Source: Ophiocordyceps camponoti-saundersi (nom. inval.) (taxonomy: Eukaryota; Ascomycota; Sordariomycetes; Hypocreales; Ophiocordycipitaceae). From it: a DNA stretch of 64,000 bases. The translations under genes and the position numbers were made by a program. The stretch lies in the NCBI GenBank assembly GCA_003339415.1, contig PDHQ01000053.1, forward strand, positions 1 to 64,000. The letters run 5' to 3'. Positions 12,601-23,600 of this stretch are shown here, piece after piece. The number at the start of each line of letters is the position of its first letter. Position 1 is the stretch's first letter. The notes beneath the pieces are model-generated. The model saw nothing but the letters and a program-made list of their open reading frames with translations. It was not told the DNA's origin and ran no database searches.

Positions 12601-12841
12601 CAGCTCACGGTGTCCTTTTAGCAATGAAAAGTCTAGACTTGCCTTGATCAGATGACCAGATCTTGATGATTAAGTGCTGCGACTCGCCCGGCGAAATCGT
12701 GAAAATCAAATAAGGAAAGCAAGAAGCTTTCTGGTCCGATTCTATAAGGGCGGTTCTGGAAAAGATCTTGGGTTTGTCGTCAATTGATTCACTCCGCGAT
12801 GAGTTGTCAAACACTTCATGATCCAACACTTCATGATCCAT
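9698..12841 (-). CDS. TPR-repeat protein with C-terminal CHAT (caspase-like) peptidase domain
   Basis: Model: exon 1 12841-12643, exon 2 12588-9698, intron 12642-12589, giving 1029 aa. The last ~250 residues form a CHAT domain, a caspase-clan cysteine peptidase fold. Visible are FAGHG with catalytic His (about H874), LSACGTG with catalytic Cys (about C918), and the terminal strand ending WVPYIHFGV. Residues about 200-450 are helical TPR-type repeats with recurring EEA..L.R..I motifs. The N-terminal ~170 residues are not recognised. Fungal TPR-CHAT proteins are often linked to NLR-like immunity and cell-death systems (family knowledge); activity here is inferred. In the genomic frame a TGA at 12607-12605 separates the first 78 codons from the rest. 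A 54-nt intron with donor AAG/GCAAGT, branch CTGAT and acceptor GCAG removes it in frame. Without that splice the protein starts at 12262 (854 aa). Confidence 0.85.
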
Positions 12842-14960
12842 GTCGACTTGATGAATCTCTTGATGCTGCTGATGGTAAAGATTGGGTCCAAGCAGTCAGT
12901 CAACTTGATCATCATTTTATACCCAATTTAGGAGCGTTCTTTGGTACCGTATTATATACACTTCTCTATGCTTCGCCCCCGTCCACTGCAGGCGCAGTAC
13001 AGCCTCAGCCCTCGACGGCCAAGGCTGTCTAGCGCTGACAGCCAAGGTATGTGAGGTTGTTTCATGTCATTATGCGTCCAGCCTGAAAGAGTTCTCTTCA
13101 ACCGTGCAGTCAGCTGAAGTGACAATACGCGGCAATGCGTGGTGACGCGGCAAAGCAGTCTTGAACCGATGACCGGAAGAACACTTCGCCTTTCCATGAT
13201 TCGTATGCACGTGATACTTTCCAGATGAATAAAAAACACGTTATAATGCTCTCGCTATGCGCGATAGCCTCACCTGAAGGCGAACGTAGATGATCTAAAG
13301 GATCTGCTGGAGGAGAAGAGAAGGACCAGCATGCTGGTCACGTGGCACCTGTCAGTCATGTGACAGCCCCAACACATGTCTTCGATTCGAGATAAACATC
13401 GAGGATATCCATACATCGGTATATACATATAGCCTATAGGTATGACCACATATTATCTTAAGAGGCTTCTCGTCTGGTATGGTTATGGTTCTACATATAT
13501 ATACTGCGTTATCATCCCATTCAACGGATATCGTTCTCACTCCTCGGGACATTTCCTCTCGCCTATAACTGCAACAGAGTTTTGTTTCATAGAACTTACT
13601 TGATACTCACTCAGTAAATGGACGTCACCTCTACCCAGTCTTACGAGTTCTCGACGAGGCTTCTTAACATCATGTCGACTTGTCTTTGCCACCTCTCCTT
13701 TCCAGATGAGCCAACTCTAGATAACGACCCTATATGATTTAGCCTCATGAGAAGCACAGAGTTCAAATGTAGGTTCCTGGAAAAGGTCATAACCGCTTTT
13801 TACACGTGCATACGGGGAAACGCTAATCTAACTACACCTGCACATGCCGCCCTGCCGTCGGGATCCCGTATCCACCTCGATCATATGTATATATAGCCTC
13901 GGCCCAGCCGGTAGTCGAGTCTTTGTGTTTAACAAAGAAACGCACCTGTCTGAACTGCTTCTTGTTCTATGTCACATGCCATGATGAGGATCATCTCGGG
14001 TCTCTCACACGGGTGATTGTCAACGTACGCAAGTTTGCTTCGCGACTGAGTCCACAAAACAACCGCAACTTTAATTCGCACAAGTCACCTCGTTATCTCA
14101 TCTCATCATCATTTACATAAGAACCCACGTCTTCGAGACTGATGAAAGCATCTAATTGGCCCCCCCCTTTTCTTTGTTTCACAGCTGCAGCGTTTATCAA
14201 CTTCTACTCCGTAGCATGCAAGACAAAAGCATGGGGCGCGAAAGAAAAGACGGCGTCGGAACAGGTCTGCGTCTTTAAGGGACAGGCTCTAGGCTGGGTG
14301 CAGGTCATTGGACACGACGTTTTCTGCACCGTATTCATTTAAGTTGACCTCTTTAAGAACGAACAGCCGAAGACCCATCAAGGGAAGAATACCTGCAGCG
14401 TGAGGTTCACATGATTGGGGAGAATGGGACGTGAGGATCCAACCCATCAACGAGTCGACAGATATAGTCATGCGAATTCCAGAAGATATCATGCTTGGCG
14501 GTCACTGTGCCATGTATAACCCGACCGAGATACTTATCGAGACCGGTGTTCTCATTCTCTTCTTCTTAAGAAACCTGAACCTAATGCAACAGCTATGACT
14601 AGGTAGCCAGGCATTGTTGCCAGCTAGTTACGCCACTCCGCCACTCTGTCCTGCCCCCACGAACAAGGCCATGATCTGCACCAACTGCCTATCAGACATC
14701 GAGAGCCGTCGACGCCGGCTATTTCACGGAAAGAAAAAAAGCCAGGAAAAAACCCATGAAACCGATCAGCACAAGGTTTGCGATAGACACGCGCAGCTGG
14801 GGGTTGTATGTAAGCTGTGCCACCCGCCAGATGGACATGGCCGACGGAAAGACAACGGAAAGCCGTAACAGTGAAGGAAGGATTGGATGGATTGAAGGAT
14901 TGGGGGGAGAGGGATGGAAAGGATATCGGGCTTTTACTATAAGTCAGATTGTCTATGCAT
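12842..14960. other. Intergenic region, nothing recognised
   Basis: Upstream of the CHAT gene. Short unsupported frames only. A 14-bp motif, CACTTCATGATCCA, is tandemly duplicated at the start of the CHAT reading frame (about 12,813-12,841), encoding a repeated DHEV-type stretch. Confidence 0.45.
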
Positions 14961-16408
14961 ATGCATACATATAACAGACTTTCTCGGGCCGACCAGGAGG
15001 GAATGCAAGTCTTATGCACGTACGGAATATGTAGGTAGCATCCGTAGATACGAGAGAGAGCCAACGAGAGTGAGCGAGAGAGAGTGTGTTGGGCCGTCAC
15101 GCCATTGTCAAAGCTGATGGACGGACTAACTACCTAACTAACTGCCAGGCTCCAGCCACCGCAGCAGCAATTTTCCCCCGCTCGGAGATGCGTGATATTC
15201 GCACATAGACAGGGCGATACTACCCCGTCCAAGCCTCGCCCTTCAAGCCCCAGTCCGGTAGGAGGGGAAAAAAAAGCCGGGACGGGAAAGGGGCCCTGCA
15301 TGCAGAACCAAGGTTACATTCTTCCACATGCTCTATGTCAAGTATTTCTTCCCTCTTGTCCATGAATAATCTGTACTCAGAGTCAGAGACCATCATCCTC
15401 TTATATCGGACCTTCTGCGGACGAGGCAAAAAAGAAAAAGAAGCAGGGATCCCCTGCCCGTCGGCCCTCGTGACGGAGACACGGCAAGGGAACCGGGGGG
15501 GAAGGGGGGGAAAAGAGGTCCGTGAGGCTTTGCTGGCCGGTCAACTAACTTGTAGTTGGTTAGACCGTAGGGCTTCAGAAGTGGAGAGCGAAAGTGGGAA
15601 AGGGAGGGGTTCGTTAGCAGTGTCGCATGGCACGTGCTGAACGTTGCGTCGGGGGAGGGAGGGAAGGGCCATCTTGCTTTGGCGATGCGCGTGACAGATT
15701 GATGAAGAGGGTAACTACGGATACGGGTAGATAGATGGGGAGTTGCATAGGTAGGGTCTTTGGTTAGGGTCTTTGGTTAGGAGGCTTGGAGTTTTGAGAA
15801 GAGGCTTAAATAAAACATTCTTACCACGTTACTAGTCGGGAGAAAAACTGACACCTATTATCACCATCAACAACAACAACAACTACAGCATCGTCATCGT
15901 CAGCATCATCGTCCATGCTAGTGGTGAAAGGAAAAGGATGAGAGGGGGAACCGTAAGCAGCAGCTTTATGCTATACTGCATACTGTGTATTTATCCGGAT
16001 CCGTACGAATATTCCCATCCCATCAGCCACAAAGTTGTCAGACAAGGGGATGGAAGTGAGAGAGAGAGAGAGGGAAAGTAGAGGAGAAACAAGACTTCTC
16101 AATCCGCTTCTGCCCATGCTCTCTCTCTCTCTCTCTTTTTTTTTCCTTTGCGAACGGCCAAATCCTCGGCGTCTTTTTTCTTTCCCTTTCTCTCACTTGT
16201 CTTGTATTTCCCACACACACCCCCCTCCCCCCCCCCCCCCCCCCCCCCCCCCCCGGGGCTCCGGGGTAGCGGGCGAGGGGAAAGGGGGGAGGAAGTAGAG
16301 AGAGAGAAGAGGGGCGAGGGTGAGGNNNNNNNNNNTTTTTTTTTCCCTGGGGGCAGCCCCACACCCCGGGGTTTTTTTTTTTTTTCTTTTTCCTCCTTTT
16401 TTTTTTTT

Positions 16409-16447
<39 letters not shown>

Positions 16448-17694
16448 CCGGACCGGTGGCTGCGAGTAAGCGGAGAGGAGGAAGGGGGAGAATAAGCTGC
16501 ATGGATGGACGTGCGTCTCGTCATGTGTTGTGACCTCGTCCACGCTTCTTCTTTCTCTCCCTCTCATTATGATGGCGTTGCCGAGAGAAGTGTATGGCCT
16601 AACATGTTTCTCTCTCTTCCTCTCTCGTGGATACATCATGTTGGGTGAGAAAGACGGAAGGCAAAATAGATGGCATCCGTGGGGAGAAACAGAAAAAGGA
16701 AACAAAGGTAACAAGGATGGGTCTAGATCTTTAGGCGCCGCGCCCGCCTCACATGTCCAACAAGCTTGTGTACGGATAGCTGGTAGAGGTACGGATAGTA
16801 GGTGGTATGTTCTGTGTTGTTTTTTCTTTCCTTTCCTTGTTCTTCTTTGCTTATTATTAGGTTGTATGTGGCTTAGGATTGTGAAGGGGGGGAGTGTGGA
16901 CTGTACATACATATGAGAGTGAGAAGAAAGACCAACAGCACGCATATCCCCGTCAACATATCACTGCTACGGCACATATATAGGTATATACAGGAAGATG
17001 TGTAGATAGGACTCGACTTTTTAGCCGCCCAGGCAGGGGACGAAGAGGTGGGAAGGGAGGAGAGAGAGTAAAAGCTGACGGGGAGGGGATCTATGTACGG
17101 ATACTCTCGGCATGGAGGAAAGAATAAGAAGAATAAGCAGAAGAAGGAAAGGAAAAAAAGGAATTTTCAGCTGTCAGGGGGGCGGGGGAGAAGACTTAGG
17201 GCCTGAACACGTTACGAGGAGACGGAGAGGCGAGGAGGATGGAGGGGAGGGGGGGGGGGGGTTAGCCGAATTCATTTTGTGGCGTCAGGTCATGCAAGAG
17301 CAGACACATTGGTGTGGTGTGTAAGAGTCCGGGGTGGTCAGAAGGAGGGCAAACGTCTTCGGCCGTGTCAGTCAGTCAGTCCGTCCAGCCATCAAAAAAT
17401 CCATCCGTATAAAATACCGCTCTCCCCTCTCCAAGCCTCGTGCCACACGCCCCCCCCCCCCCCCCTTTCTCTTCTCTCGCCTTGGGGTCTTTAATTCCTC
17501 TCACTTTCCTCCCTCAGCGCCGGTTGTGTAGCTGTGAGAGAAAGCGTGAGTGTGAGTGAAGCGAAGTGAAGAGAGCGAGAGAGAAAAAAAAAAAGGGCCA
17601 CTGCTCTTTCACCAAGAGCTTCACGATTCAGCTTCCCATCACCATCCAACAAACAACACCCACACAGAAAAGACAACAGACAGACGCAGCGAAA
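14961..17694. other. Low-complexity desert upstream of the sugar transporter
   Basis: GA/CT-rich tracts, simple repeats (AGGGTCTTTGGTT in tandem near 15,750-15,780; CAA and CATCGT runs near 15,865-15,910), very long poly-C runs (about 16,218-16,254 and 16,410-16,445) and a string of Ns. Apparent ORFs here are poly-Pro/poly-Gly or Lys/Arg translations of the homopolymers and are not genes. The final pyrimidine-rich part is the likely promoter/leader of the transporter. Confidence 0.6.
16326..16335. other. Assembly gap (10 N) between homopolymer runs
   Basis: Ten consecutive Ns, with poly-C about 75-105 bp away on each side and a poly-T stretch directly following. The unequal, sequencing-hostile flanks mean that the local length and sequence are unreliable. 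Confidence 0.97.
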
Positions 17695-19489
17695 ATGCCC
17701 ATCGGCAACATCTACGTCATTGCCGCCGTCTCAGTCGTAGGCGGCGGCCTCTTCGGCTTCGACATCTCCTCCCTTTCCGCTCAGCTAGGCGAGCAGGCGT
17801 ACAGATGCTACTTCAACCAGGGCCCGGCCGGCCCTCCCTTCAACAACGACGAGAAATGCACGGGGCCGCATGATCTCACCCAGGGTGGCATCACCGCTGC
17901 CATGGCTGCGGGATCTTGGCTTGGCGCTCTCTGCTCGGGGCCTTTGTCTGATAGGGCTGGTCGCAAGTTGTCCATCATGGTTGGCTGTGTTATCTGGTGA
18001 GCGTCTCCGTTCTTCTTCTTCTTCTCCCCCTTCGCTGGTTCAGAGAACTTACATGGTGAGAATCAGGATCATCGGATCTACCATCATCTGCGCCTCGCAA
18101 AACATTCCCATGCTCATCGTCGGTCGCCTTATCAACGGCTTCTCCGTCGGTATCGAATCTGCTCAGGTCCCCGTCTACATCGCCGAGATCTCACCCCCTT
18201 CCAAGCGCGGCCGCTTCATCGGCATGCAGCAATGGGCCATCACCTGGGGCATCCTCATCATGTACTACATCTCCTTTGGCTGCTCCTACATCGGGGAGCA
18301 GAATTCGCGCAACTATTCGCAGGCCGCCTGGCGTATTCCATGGGGTCTGCAGATGATCCCTGCCGTCTTCCTCCTCGTCATGATGTTCTTCTTGCCCGAG
18401 TCTCCGCGCTGGCTTGCTCGCAAGGGTCGCTGGGAGGATTGTCGCTCTGTCCTGGTCCTCGTTCACGGCAAGGGAGATCCGAACGATCCCTTCGTCGCAT
18501 ACGAGATGGACGATATCAAGCAGATGTGCGAGTTTGAACAGGCTCACTCCGACGTCACCTACTTTGATTTGTTCAAGCCTCGGATGATTCACCGCACCCT
18601 CATCGGCCTCTTCACCCAGATCTGGTCTCAGCTGACAGGCATGAACGTTATGAGTTCGTCTCCCATTTCCCCCTTCCAGTTCCAGCACCTCCCACCAGGA
18701 TGAATCTTGCGCTGACTCGTAACTGCAGTGTACTACATTACTTTCGTCTTCGGCATGGCGGGCTACACCGACAACGCCGGTCTCCTGGCGTCGTCCATCT
18801 CGTACATCATCAACGTCGTCATGACCATCCCGGCCCTTCTCTTCGTTGACCGCTGGGGCCGCCGCCCGACTCTACTCGTCGGTTCCGTCCTCATGGCCAC
18901 CTGGATGTTTGCAAACGCCGGCATCCTCGCTGCACACGGCGAGGTGGTCGAAGGCGGTATCGACCATGTCAGCTCCCAGTCGATGCGTGTTACCGGCGCT
19001 CCGGCCACCGGTCTCATCGCCTGCACCTATCTCTTCGTCGCCTCCTTCGCCCCGACTTGGGGACCCGTTTCGTGGATCTACCCGCCCGAGCTGTTCCCGC
19101 TCCGCCTGCGTGGCAAGGGAGTCGCTCTCGCCACCTCGGGCAACTGGGCTTTCAACACCGCTCTCGGCTTCTTCGTCCCCGTCGCCCTGGCCAACATCAA
19201 GTGGAGGACCTATCTCCTCTTTGCCATCTTCAACGTCGCCGCCTTCTTCCACGTCCTCTTCCTCTTCCCCGAGACGGCCGGAAAGACGCTTGAGGAGACC
19301 GAGGCCATGTTCGAGGACCCCAATGGCATCAAGTATCTCGGCACTCCAGCCTGGAAGACAAAGGTCTCCACCAATCTCGTCCGCCGCGCCGAGCACGGTG
19401 ACGTCGAGGCTGTCGAGGCTAAGCGCCACGCCGAGTACAACGGATCCGAGCTTCAAGAGGACGAGAAAGTCGCTCAAAAGGCCGCCTGA
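17695..19489 (+). CDS. MFS sugar transporter (hexose-transporter type)
   Basis: Three exons, 17695-17996, 18067-18653 and 18729-19489, give 549 aa, the usual length for fungal sugar porters. Introns are 70 nt (GTGAGC...CAG) and 75 nt (GTTCGT...CTGAC...CAG); the second restores MNVMMYY across the junction. Sugar-porter signatures are visible in order: GGGLFGFD in TM1; SDRAGRK in loop 2-3; GRLINGFSVGIESAQVPVYI with SPPSKRGR; PESPRWLARKGR; QLTGMNVMMYY in TM7; DRWGRRP; WIYPPELFPLR with LRGKG; and PETAGKTLEE at the end of TM12. It imports monosaccharides by proton symport at the plasma membrane (family knowledge); the substrate is not predictable. It starts with a very short N-terminus before TM1 and converges on the MUG113-type gene. 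Confidence 0.95.
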
Positions 19490-19817
19490 TCATGTGCACT
19501 GATACTGTCAGGGCACGTTTTTCTATCGGCGCTGGACGTTTTCATGCTCTTGGTAAATCGACGGAGAAGTTCATGTATTTGTTGATGTTTTCTTGGTTGT
19601 TCTTTTAGTGCGCGATACCAACCAATCCCGTAAATAGTAGTCTTTTCAGACCTTCTCTATGTAAAGGGCACGGAGGGGAGTCTGCTCATTAAGTCGGATA
19701 TGTGACACGAGACAGACGACAATTGGCCAGATGAAAGAAGTAGAATGAGAAACAGTTGAATAAAAAAAAAGGTCATAAAGTAGACATCTCGACGTCAAAG
19801 AACATGGGCACCTGGCA
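19490..19817. other. 3' intergenic region between convergent genes
   Basis: AT-richer spacer holding both transcript ends. No coding signal. Confidence 0.5.
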
Positions 19818-20945
19818 TCAGCTGGTCGTGGTCTCGTCCCAGCCGACCCATCGTCGAATAACTTCATCGACGCTCCGGACTGATTCCCGTGTTGCCTCCA
19901 CCTGAAACCATTCACGATGATCCCGTCCGCACGCCTCGCACGTTGCCAAGTTGGCCCGAAGGCCGAGGCCGGCAAGCTCGAGATGAATCAAGCGCTCGAC
20001 CCGCCGGCAATGCGGCGTCATGCGCGGCACGACGCCGCTGTCGGCCGGCGCATCGCTAGCTCCCGGCAGATAGGGGTAGTAGCGTAGCATCTCGATATCA
20101 TGTCCACACTGCCGTTGCCACTGATTCATCCGCCGCTGGACGTTGGCGGCTCTTCCGATCTTGAGCAGCATCTTGCCCGAGTTTGCGAAGCGCGAAACCA
20201 CGTCACTTGGCCGCCTCACGTTGGGGCTGCGCGCCGTTGACGGGGGTGCGAGGAGGGAACGCGCCGCCGCCACCGGGGGAGAAGCTGCATCTCGTCTCGA
20301 GGCCGGTGTAAGCCAGAACATGTAGATGTAGCCGGCCTCCTCAGACTCGGCGTAGGGGCGACTCAGCTCCGCCATGAGAGCTGCAGTGGTTGCGACATCG
20401 AGGGACTTTGGGATCAGTTGTTTCACCCGGTCGGCCTGAGAGGCGGAAGTCGACTGGCCGGGGCGTTTACCGGCGAGGGGAACCGATACAGACGGCGTCT
20501 GCTGTTGAAGCGGCCGTGGCCGAGGCCGGGATCGGCGTTTGGGTGGCGGGGCGTCAGGAACCTCGTCGATGGGTATGTCGAAGCAAAAGCAAAACCGTAG
20601 CCGCGACTTGGGCTTCGGCTTCGGCCGTACAGGCGCGCTTTCGGCCTCGTGCTTCTGCGGCGGCGGCGACGACGACGACAAGTCAACCAAGCCCAGCCTG
20701 TCAGCGAGCGTATCCAGGCTGGATCGATGCTCCGGAATCCGCTGCGGTCCCGGGCTGGACTGCGCCGAGTGACTGGCTTGCTCCTTGTGTTGCCAGCAGT
20801 ATAGACTCTCGCCGGAGACAGGAGAGCGCGGCACGGGCCGACGACAGGGACGTCCGCTCGACGTTATACCGCGGCATGTCGAGCTCGGGTCTTTGGAGTC
20901 GGAACGGCCGAGCCGCGACTCGGGAGTGTTGGCGACAAAGGGCAT
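19818..20945 (-). CDS. T5orf172/MUG113 (DUF1766) GIY-YIG-superfamily protein
   Basis: An intronless 375-aa ORF. The C-terminal half matches the T5orf172/MUG113 fold: GYIYMF starting the first strand, then KIGRAANVQRRMNQWQRQCG, RVERLIHLEL and CEACGRDHREWFQV. This family is related to GIY-YIG nucleases and is usually found in fungi as meiotically up-regulated gene 113. The N-terminus has a Cys/His cluster (CRGITSSGRPCRR followed by YCWQH) typical of these fungal proteins and probably a small zinc site. The middle (about residues 60-190) is basic, Pro/Ser-rich and probably disordered, and carries a GIY-YIG-independent low-complexity KPKPKSRLR patch. Nuclease activity is not established for fungal members; nuclear DNA binding is inference. 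GC-rich composition gives long mirror ORFs on the other strand. Confidence 0.85.
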   Translation of the reverse strand: MPFVANTPESRLGRSDSKDPSSTCRGITSSGRPCRRPVPRSPVSGESLYCWQHKEQASHSAQSSPGPQRIPEHRSSLDTLADRLGLVDLSSSSPPPQKHEAESAPVRPKPKPKSRLRFCFCFDIPIDEVPDAPPPKRRSRPRPRPLQQQTPSVSVPLAGKRPGQSTSASQADRVKQLIPKSLDVATTAALMAELSRPYAESEEAGYIYMFWLTPASRRDAASPPVAAARSLLAPPSTARSPNVRRPSDVVSRFANSGKMLLKIGRAANVQRRMNQWQRQCGHDIEMLRYYPYLPGASDAPADSGVVPRMTPHCRRVERLIHLELAGLGLRANLATCEACGRDHREWFQVEATRESVRSVDEVIRRWVGWDETTTS

Positions 20946-21517
20946 CGCTCAGAACCGCACAGTAGAGGTGGCGCGAGGGCCATGAAGCATCGAAGGGATG
21001 TTTCCAAGGCCATGGCCATCCCTGGAATCATGGTCATATTCGCGTGGCTGGTTGATTCGGATATTCAAGGAACGTACGTGCTTATGTAAAGGCGTAAAAA
21101 TAGCCGCTCACACGTGCCCACCTAGTACCTACCTATCGCCTATTGGCCGAACCCGCCTTTCTTACTACCGGTTCAGGGTTCAGGCTGCTAAATTCTAACG
21201 GATAGGGCGATAGGCCTAGCCCGATAACAGTTTTCTTCCTACACGCCCTGGCGTAGTGGCAGTATATACACACGATGTCCTCACGATCCACTCGACACCG
21301 TCTGTCTCAATAACTTCTACGAGTTAAAGATTTTGCACCTTGAAGCCTTCACAGCTTTCGGGAACATCACGAGATCTCTTCCATTTGCAGCAGATACTGC
21401 CGGGAAATTGTGCAAAGGGCACGTTCTATCCGTACATTAGTACGGATATGTGCAATTTCCATCGAGGACAAAGACCTGAATACATACCACCTAAAAGAGC
21501 CACACTCTTCTTCAACA
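20946..21517. other. Intergenic region, nothing recognised
   Basis: Promoter side of the MUG113-type gene and upstream flank of the copia gag pseudogene. No LTR could be delimited with confidence. Confidence 0.4.
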
Positions 21518-22202
21518 ATGTCGACCCTTTTCTACATTATTGACTCAACCTCTATAAGTATTTCAAAGTACAGAGTAGCCGCCGACTTCTTATCATGGAA
21601 GAACGCTATCCGGGGAGTCTCTATGATGATGTCCGTGGACGACCATATTTTTGGCACCACCGTTCAACCGGCTGAAGACCAGGAAGGCTATAAAGAATGG
21701 GCCTCTAAGGACAGGAAGGCTCTTGGTCTGCTGCTTGCATGTCTATCGGAAGAGGTTGACACAACAGTGTCTCACCTCGGATGGACAATCGATCACACTG
21801 CTGCCGAGACCTACAACTTTTTGCAAGAAACACGCGAAAATTACTGGGGAGCCGAAAAGACACATCTACCAACGCTTCTCTAGCTTATAATTGAAGGACA
21901 ACACTTATTCGTCGTGGAAAGTATTCCACGAGACCTTGATGAGCTTGTGGACACGGCTTCAGGATCCAGATGAATCGGGTACAGTTTTTCCTGATTGCCT
22001 CTACGGATGGAAGGCCATGGAGGCCGTCCGAGGCGTGCGAGACGACCTCGCTCAAAGTTGGGCATCGAAGGAGATCATGGATAATGGCCTGTCCATTGAT
22101 GTGATCGACAACGACATCAGATCCATGATGGCTCGAGCTCAATATAGAGGTCGGAACAACAGGAAACGAAGATGGGAAGGGGGGCGTTCTGCGTCGGGCT
22201 GA
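21518..22202 (+). pseudogene. Ty1/copia gag polyprotein fragment, frameshifted
   Basis: Starts at a plausible ATG (MSTLFYIID). The copia gag (UBN2-type) layout is visible: an FLSWKNAIRG box (about 21,590), a WASKDRKALGLLL stretch, TAAETYNFLQ, then LKDNTYSSWKVFHETLMSLW and a basic tail RGRNNRKRRW. The first part is read in one frame to about 21,850 and the second (from about 21,840 to 22,202) in another. There is also an in-frame TAA at 21,888-21,890 in the second frame, compatible with one C-to-T change. It is therefore a broken retrotransposon gene, not a host gene. No adjoining pol on the + strand was found. GC content is near normal, unlike the RIP-mutated flanks. Confidence 0.75.
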
Positions 22203-23290
22203 GCATTGCACTACTGTGAGTTGGATTCAGGAGTACAGCCACTGAATATGACATTGCACGCGATGGAGTGATAGTGTTATTGCTACTAGGTACGGATATA
22301 ATGATATCAAGTCGCCAAAGATGCCTTCATAGCTGCCGACTTTTCGTAGGAGCTTTCCGGATCATCATTGTTCTTGCAGCTGCTGGGGAAATTTGTCTAC
22401 TCCGTATATATGTAAATTGGCTTCTGGCACGGAAAGAGAGTGTTGCAAACGCAGCTCTGGCACTCTAAAGTGGAGGTACCTCTGTGAGTCGCTGAGACTA
22501 TCGACCTCACTTGTGAGGACCCCCTAGAAGCATTGTGATCCTGAACCATGGTATTTTGGGCACCGGACTTAAGGCCCGAGCTGTTCCTGTTCCCCCTGTC
22601 TCTGAGATTTAGCTGTCGGAGGAACAGCTGATGATTGCTAAGCTGTAAGCCTTTGGTATGCCTTTTGGGGGGTGCCTCCTGCTTTTGTGTGGTGAAGCGG
22701 TATTTCACCTCGCGACAGTTTATGAGCCCGGGTTCAATGAGTGGAGGTGGATCGATGACTTGCAAGTCCGGATCCGGTGAGAAAGATAGGTATGACCACC
22801 TGCAAGAAAACAGCCGTTTGGAGGGTGTTTTCTTCCCCTCAGGCCTTGATTTATGTATTTGATTATACACTAGGGGCCTATTAGCATCTAGAACCTCTAC
22901 GCTATCTTGAGTGGGAAAAATCCCCTAAAGTGAGGAAAAGCATGCTGCAGGCCCATATAGGGGTGCAGCGGTGGACGGCAGCGGTGTGGTTTACCGAGCC
23001 TGCAGCCCGGGGGTGGTCTCAGATTTTGCTGGGAGACCACACCGGCAAGTTTTTCGAACGCGGCCTTGAGGATAGGGTCGATCGGAGCCCGGAGCGTGTT
23101 TGTGAACGGATCTTCGGATGAGTTCGCAGTGTTGAATTGTCCTTCGCCCGCGCGCGGGTGCCAACGGGATTAGTCCAACCCCCGGGTGCCGCCGTCAAGG
23201 ACCATTGGCACCCCCGGCGGCCCCGGCGGCCCCGGAGGCGGACCGCCCAGTGGCCCCGCGTTTGAAGCAAAGAGGAATTGCTACCATGTA
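22203..23290. other. Retroelement-associated non-coding region, unclassified
   Basis: No gene supported. The GC-rich part at 23,120-23,280 encodes, on the minus strand, a Gly-Pro-rich stretch (GGPPPGPPGPPG-like) that could be the start of a retrotransposon gag. This is only suggested by its position next to the copia end at 23.6 kb. Confidence 0.35.
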
Positions 23291-23600
23291 AGTGCAGACA
23301 GGAATCTGACAGAACTTTTAATCGTTTCGAGGTCGGATTGACAATTAATTGTCAGACAATGGAAGAATGGACAATGGGATTGTGTGTCGTGGAAGAGCGA
23401 TCAAAATGGATCAGAATGGTGGTGGTTTTGCAATAATAGGTTAACAATAGAATTATTTAAAGGATAGAGCCATCCTTCCGGCGGAGAAGATCTCCGGAAG
23501 AGGCAAGAGCACTGAATGTTAGTAGTTTCACGGCGTGTTCGCACGAACGGGTTCCGTTTGTCTGAATGTCGTGAAAGTTTGAAGCTTAGGCCTTGATCAA
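23291..23600 (-). mobile_element. Probable copia LTR remnant
   Basis: Lies directly downstream (minus strand) of the copia pol end at about 23,600. It holds no frame, and ends near CATGGTAGCAATTCC. A similar GTAGCAATTC follows a related repeat at 25,258-25,270. Boundaries are approximate and no second full copy was identified. Confidence 0.4.

Noticed and set aside
12589..12608. 20-nt GT-AG intron (GTGAGC..GCAG) in the CHAT gene
   Set aside because: Shorter than any functional spliceosomal intron in fungi and does not keep the frame; the GC-AG alternative fits better.
15750..15780. Possible telomere-like repeat (GGTTAGGG text)
   Set aside because: Only two copies of a longer AGGGTCTTTGGTT unit; not TTAGGG arrays.
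16038..16945. Poly-Pro/poly-Gly ORFs around the N gap
   Set aside because: They depend on poly-C runs and even on the Ns.
18191..18688. Antisense ORF over the sugar transporter (also 18,872-19,477)
   Set aside because: Shadow frames of a clearly identified MFS gene.
20390..20965. 191-codon + strand ORF opposite the MUG113-type gene
   Set aside because: Shadow of the minus-strand gene; no domain.
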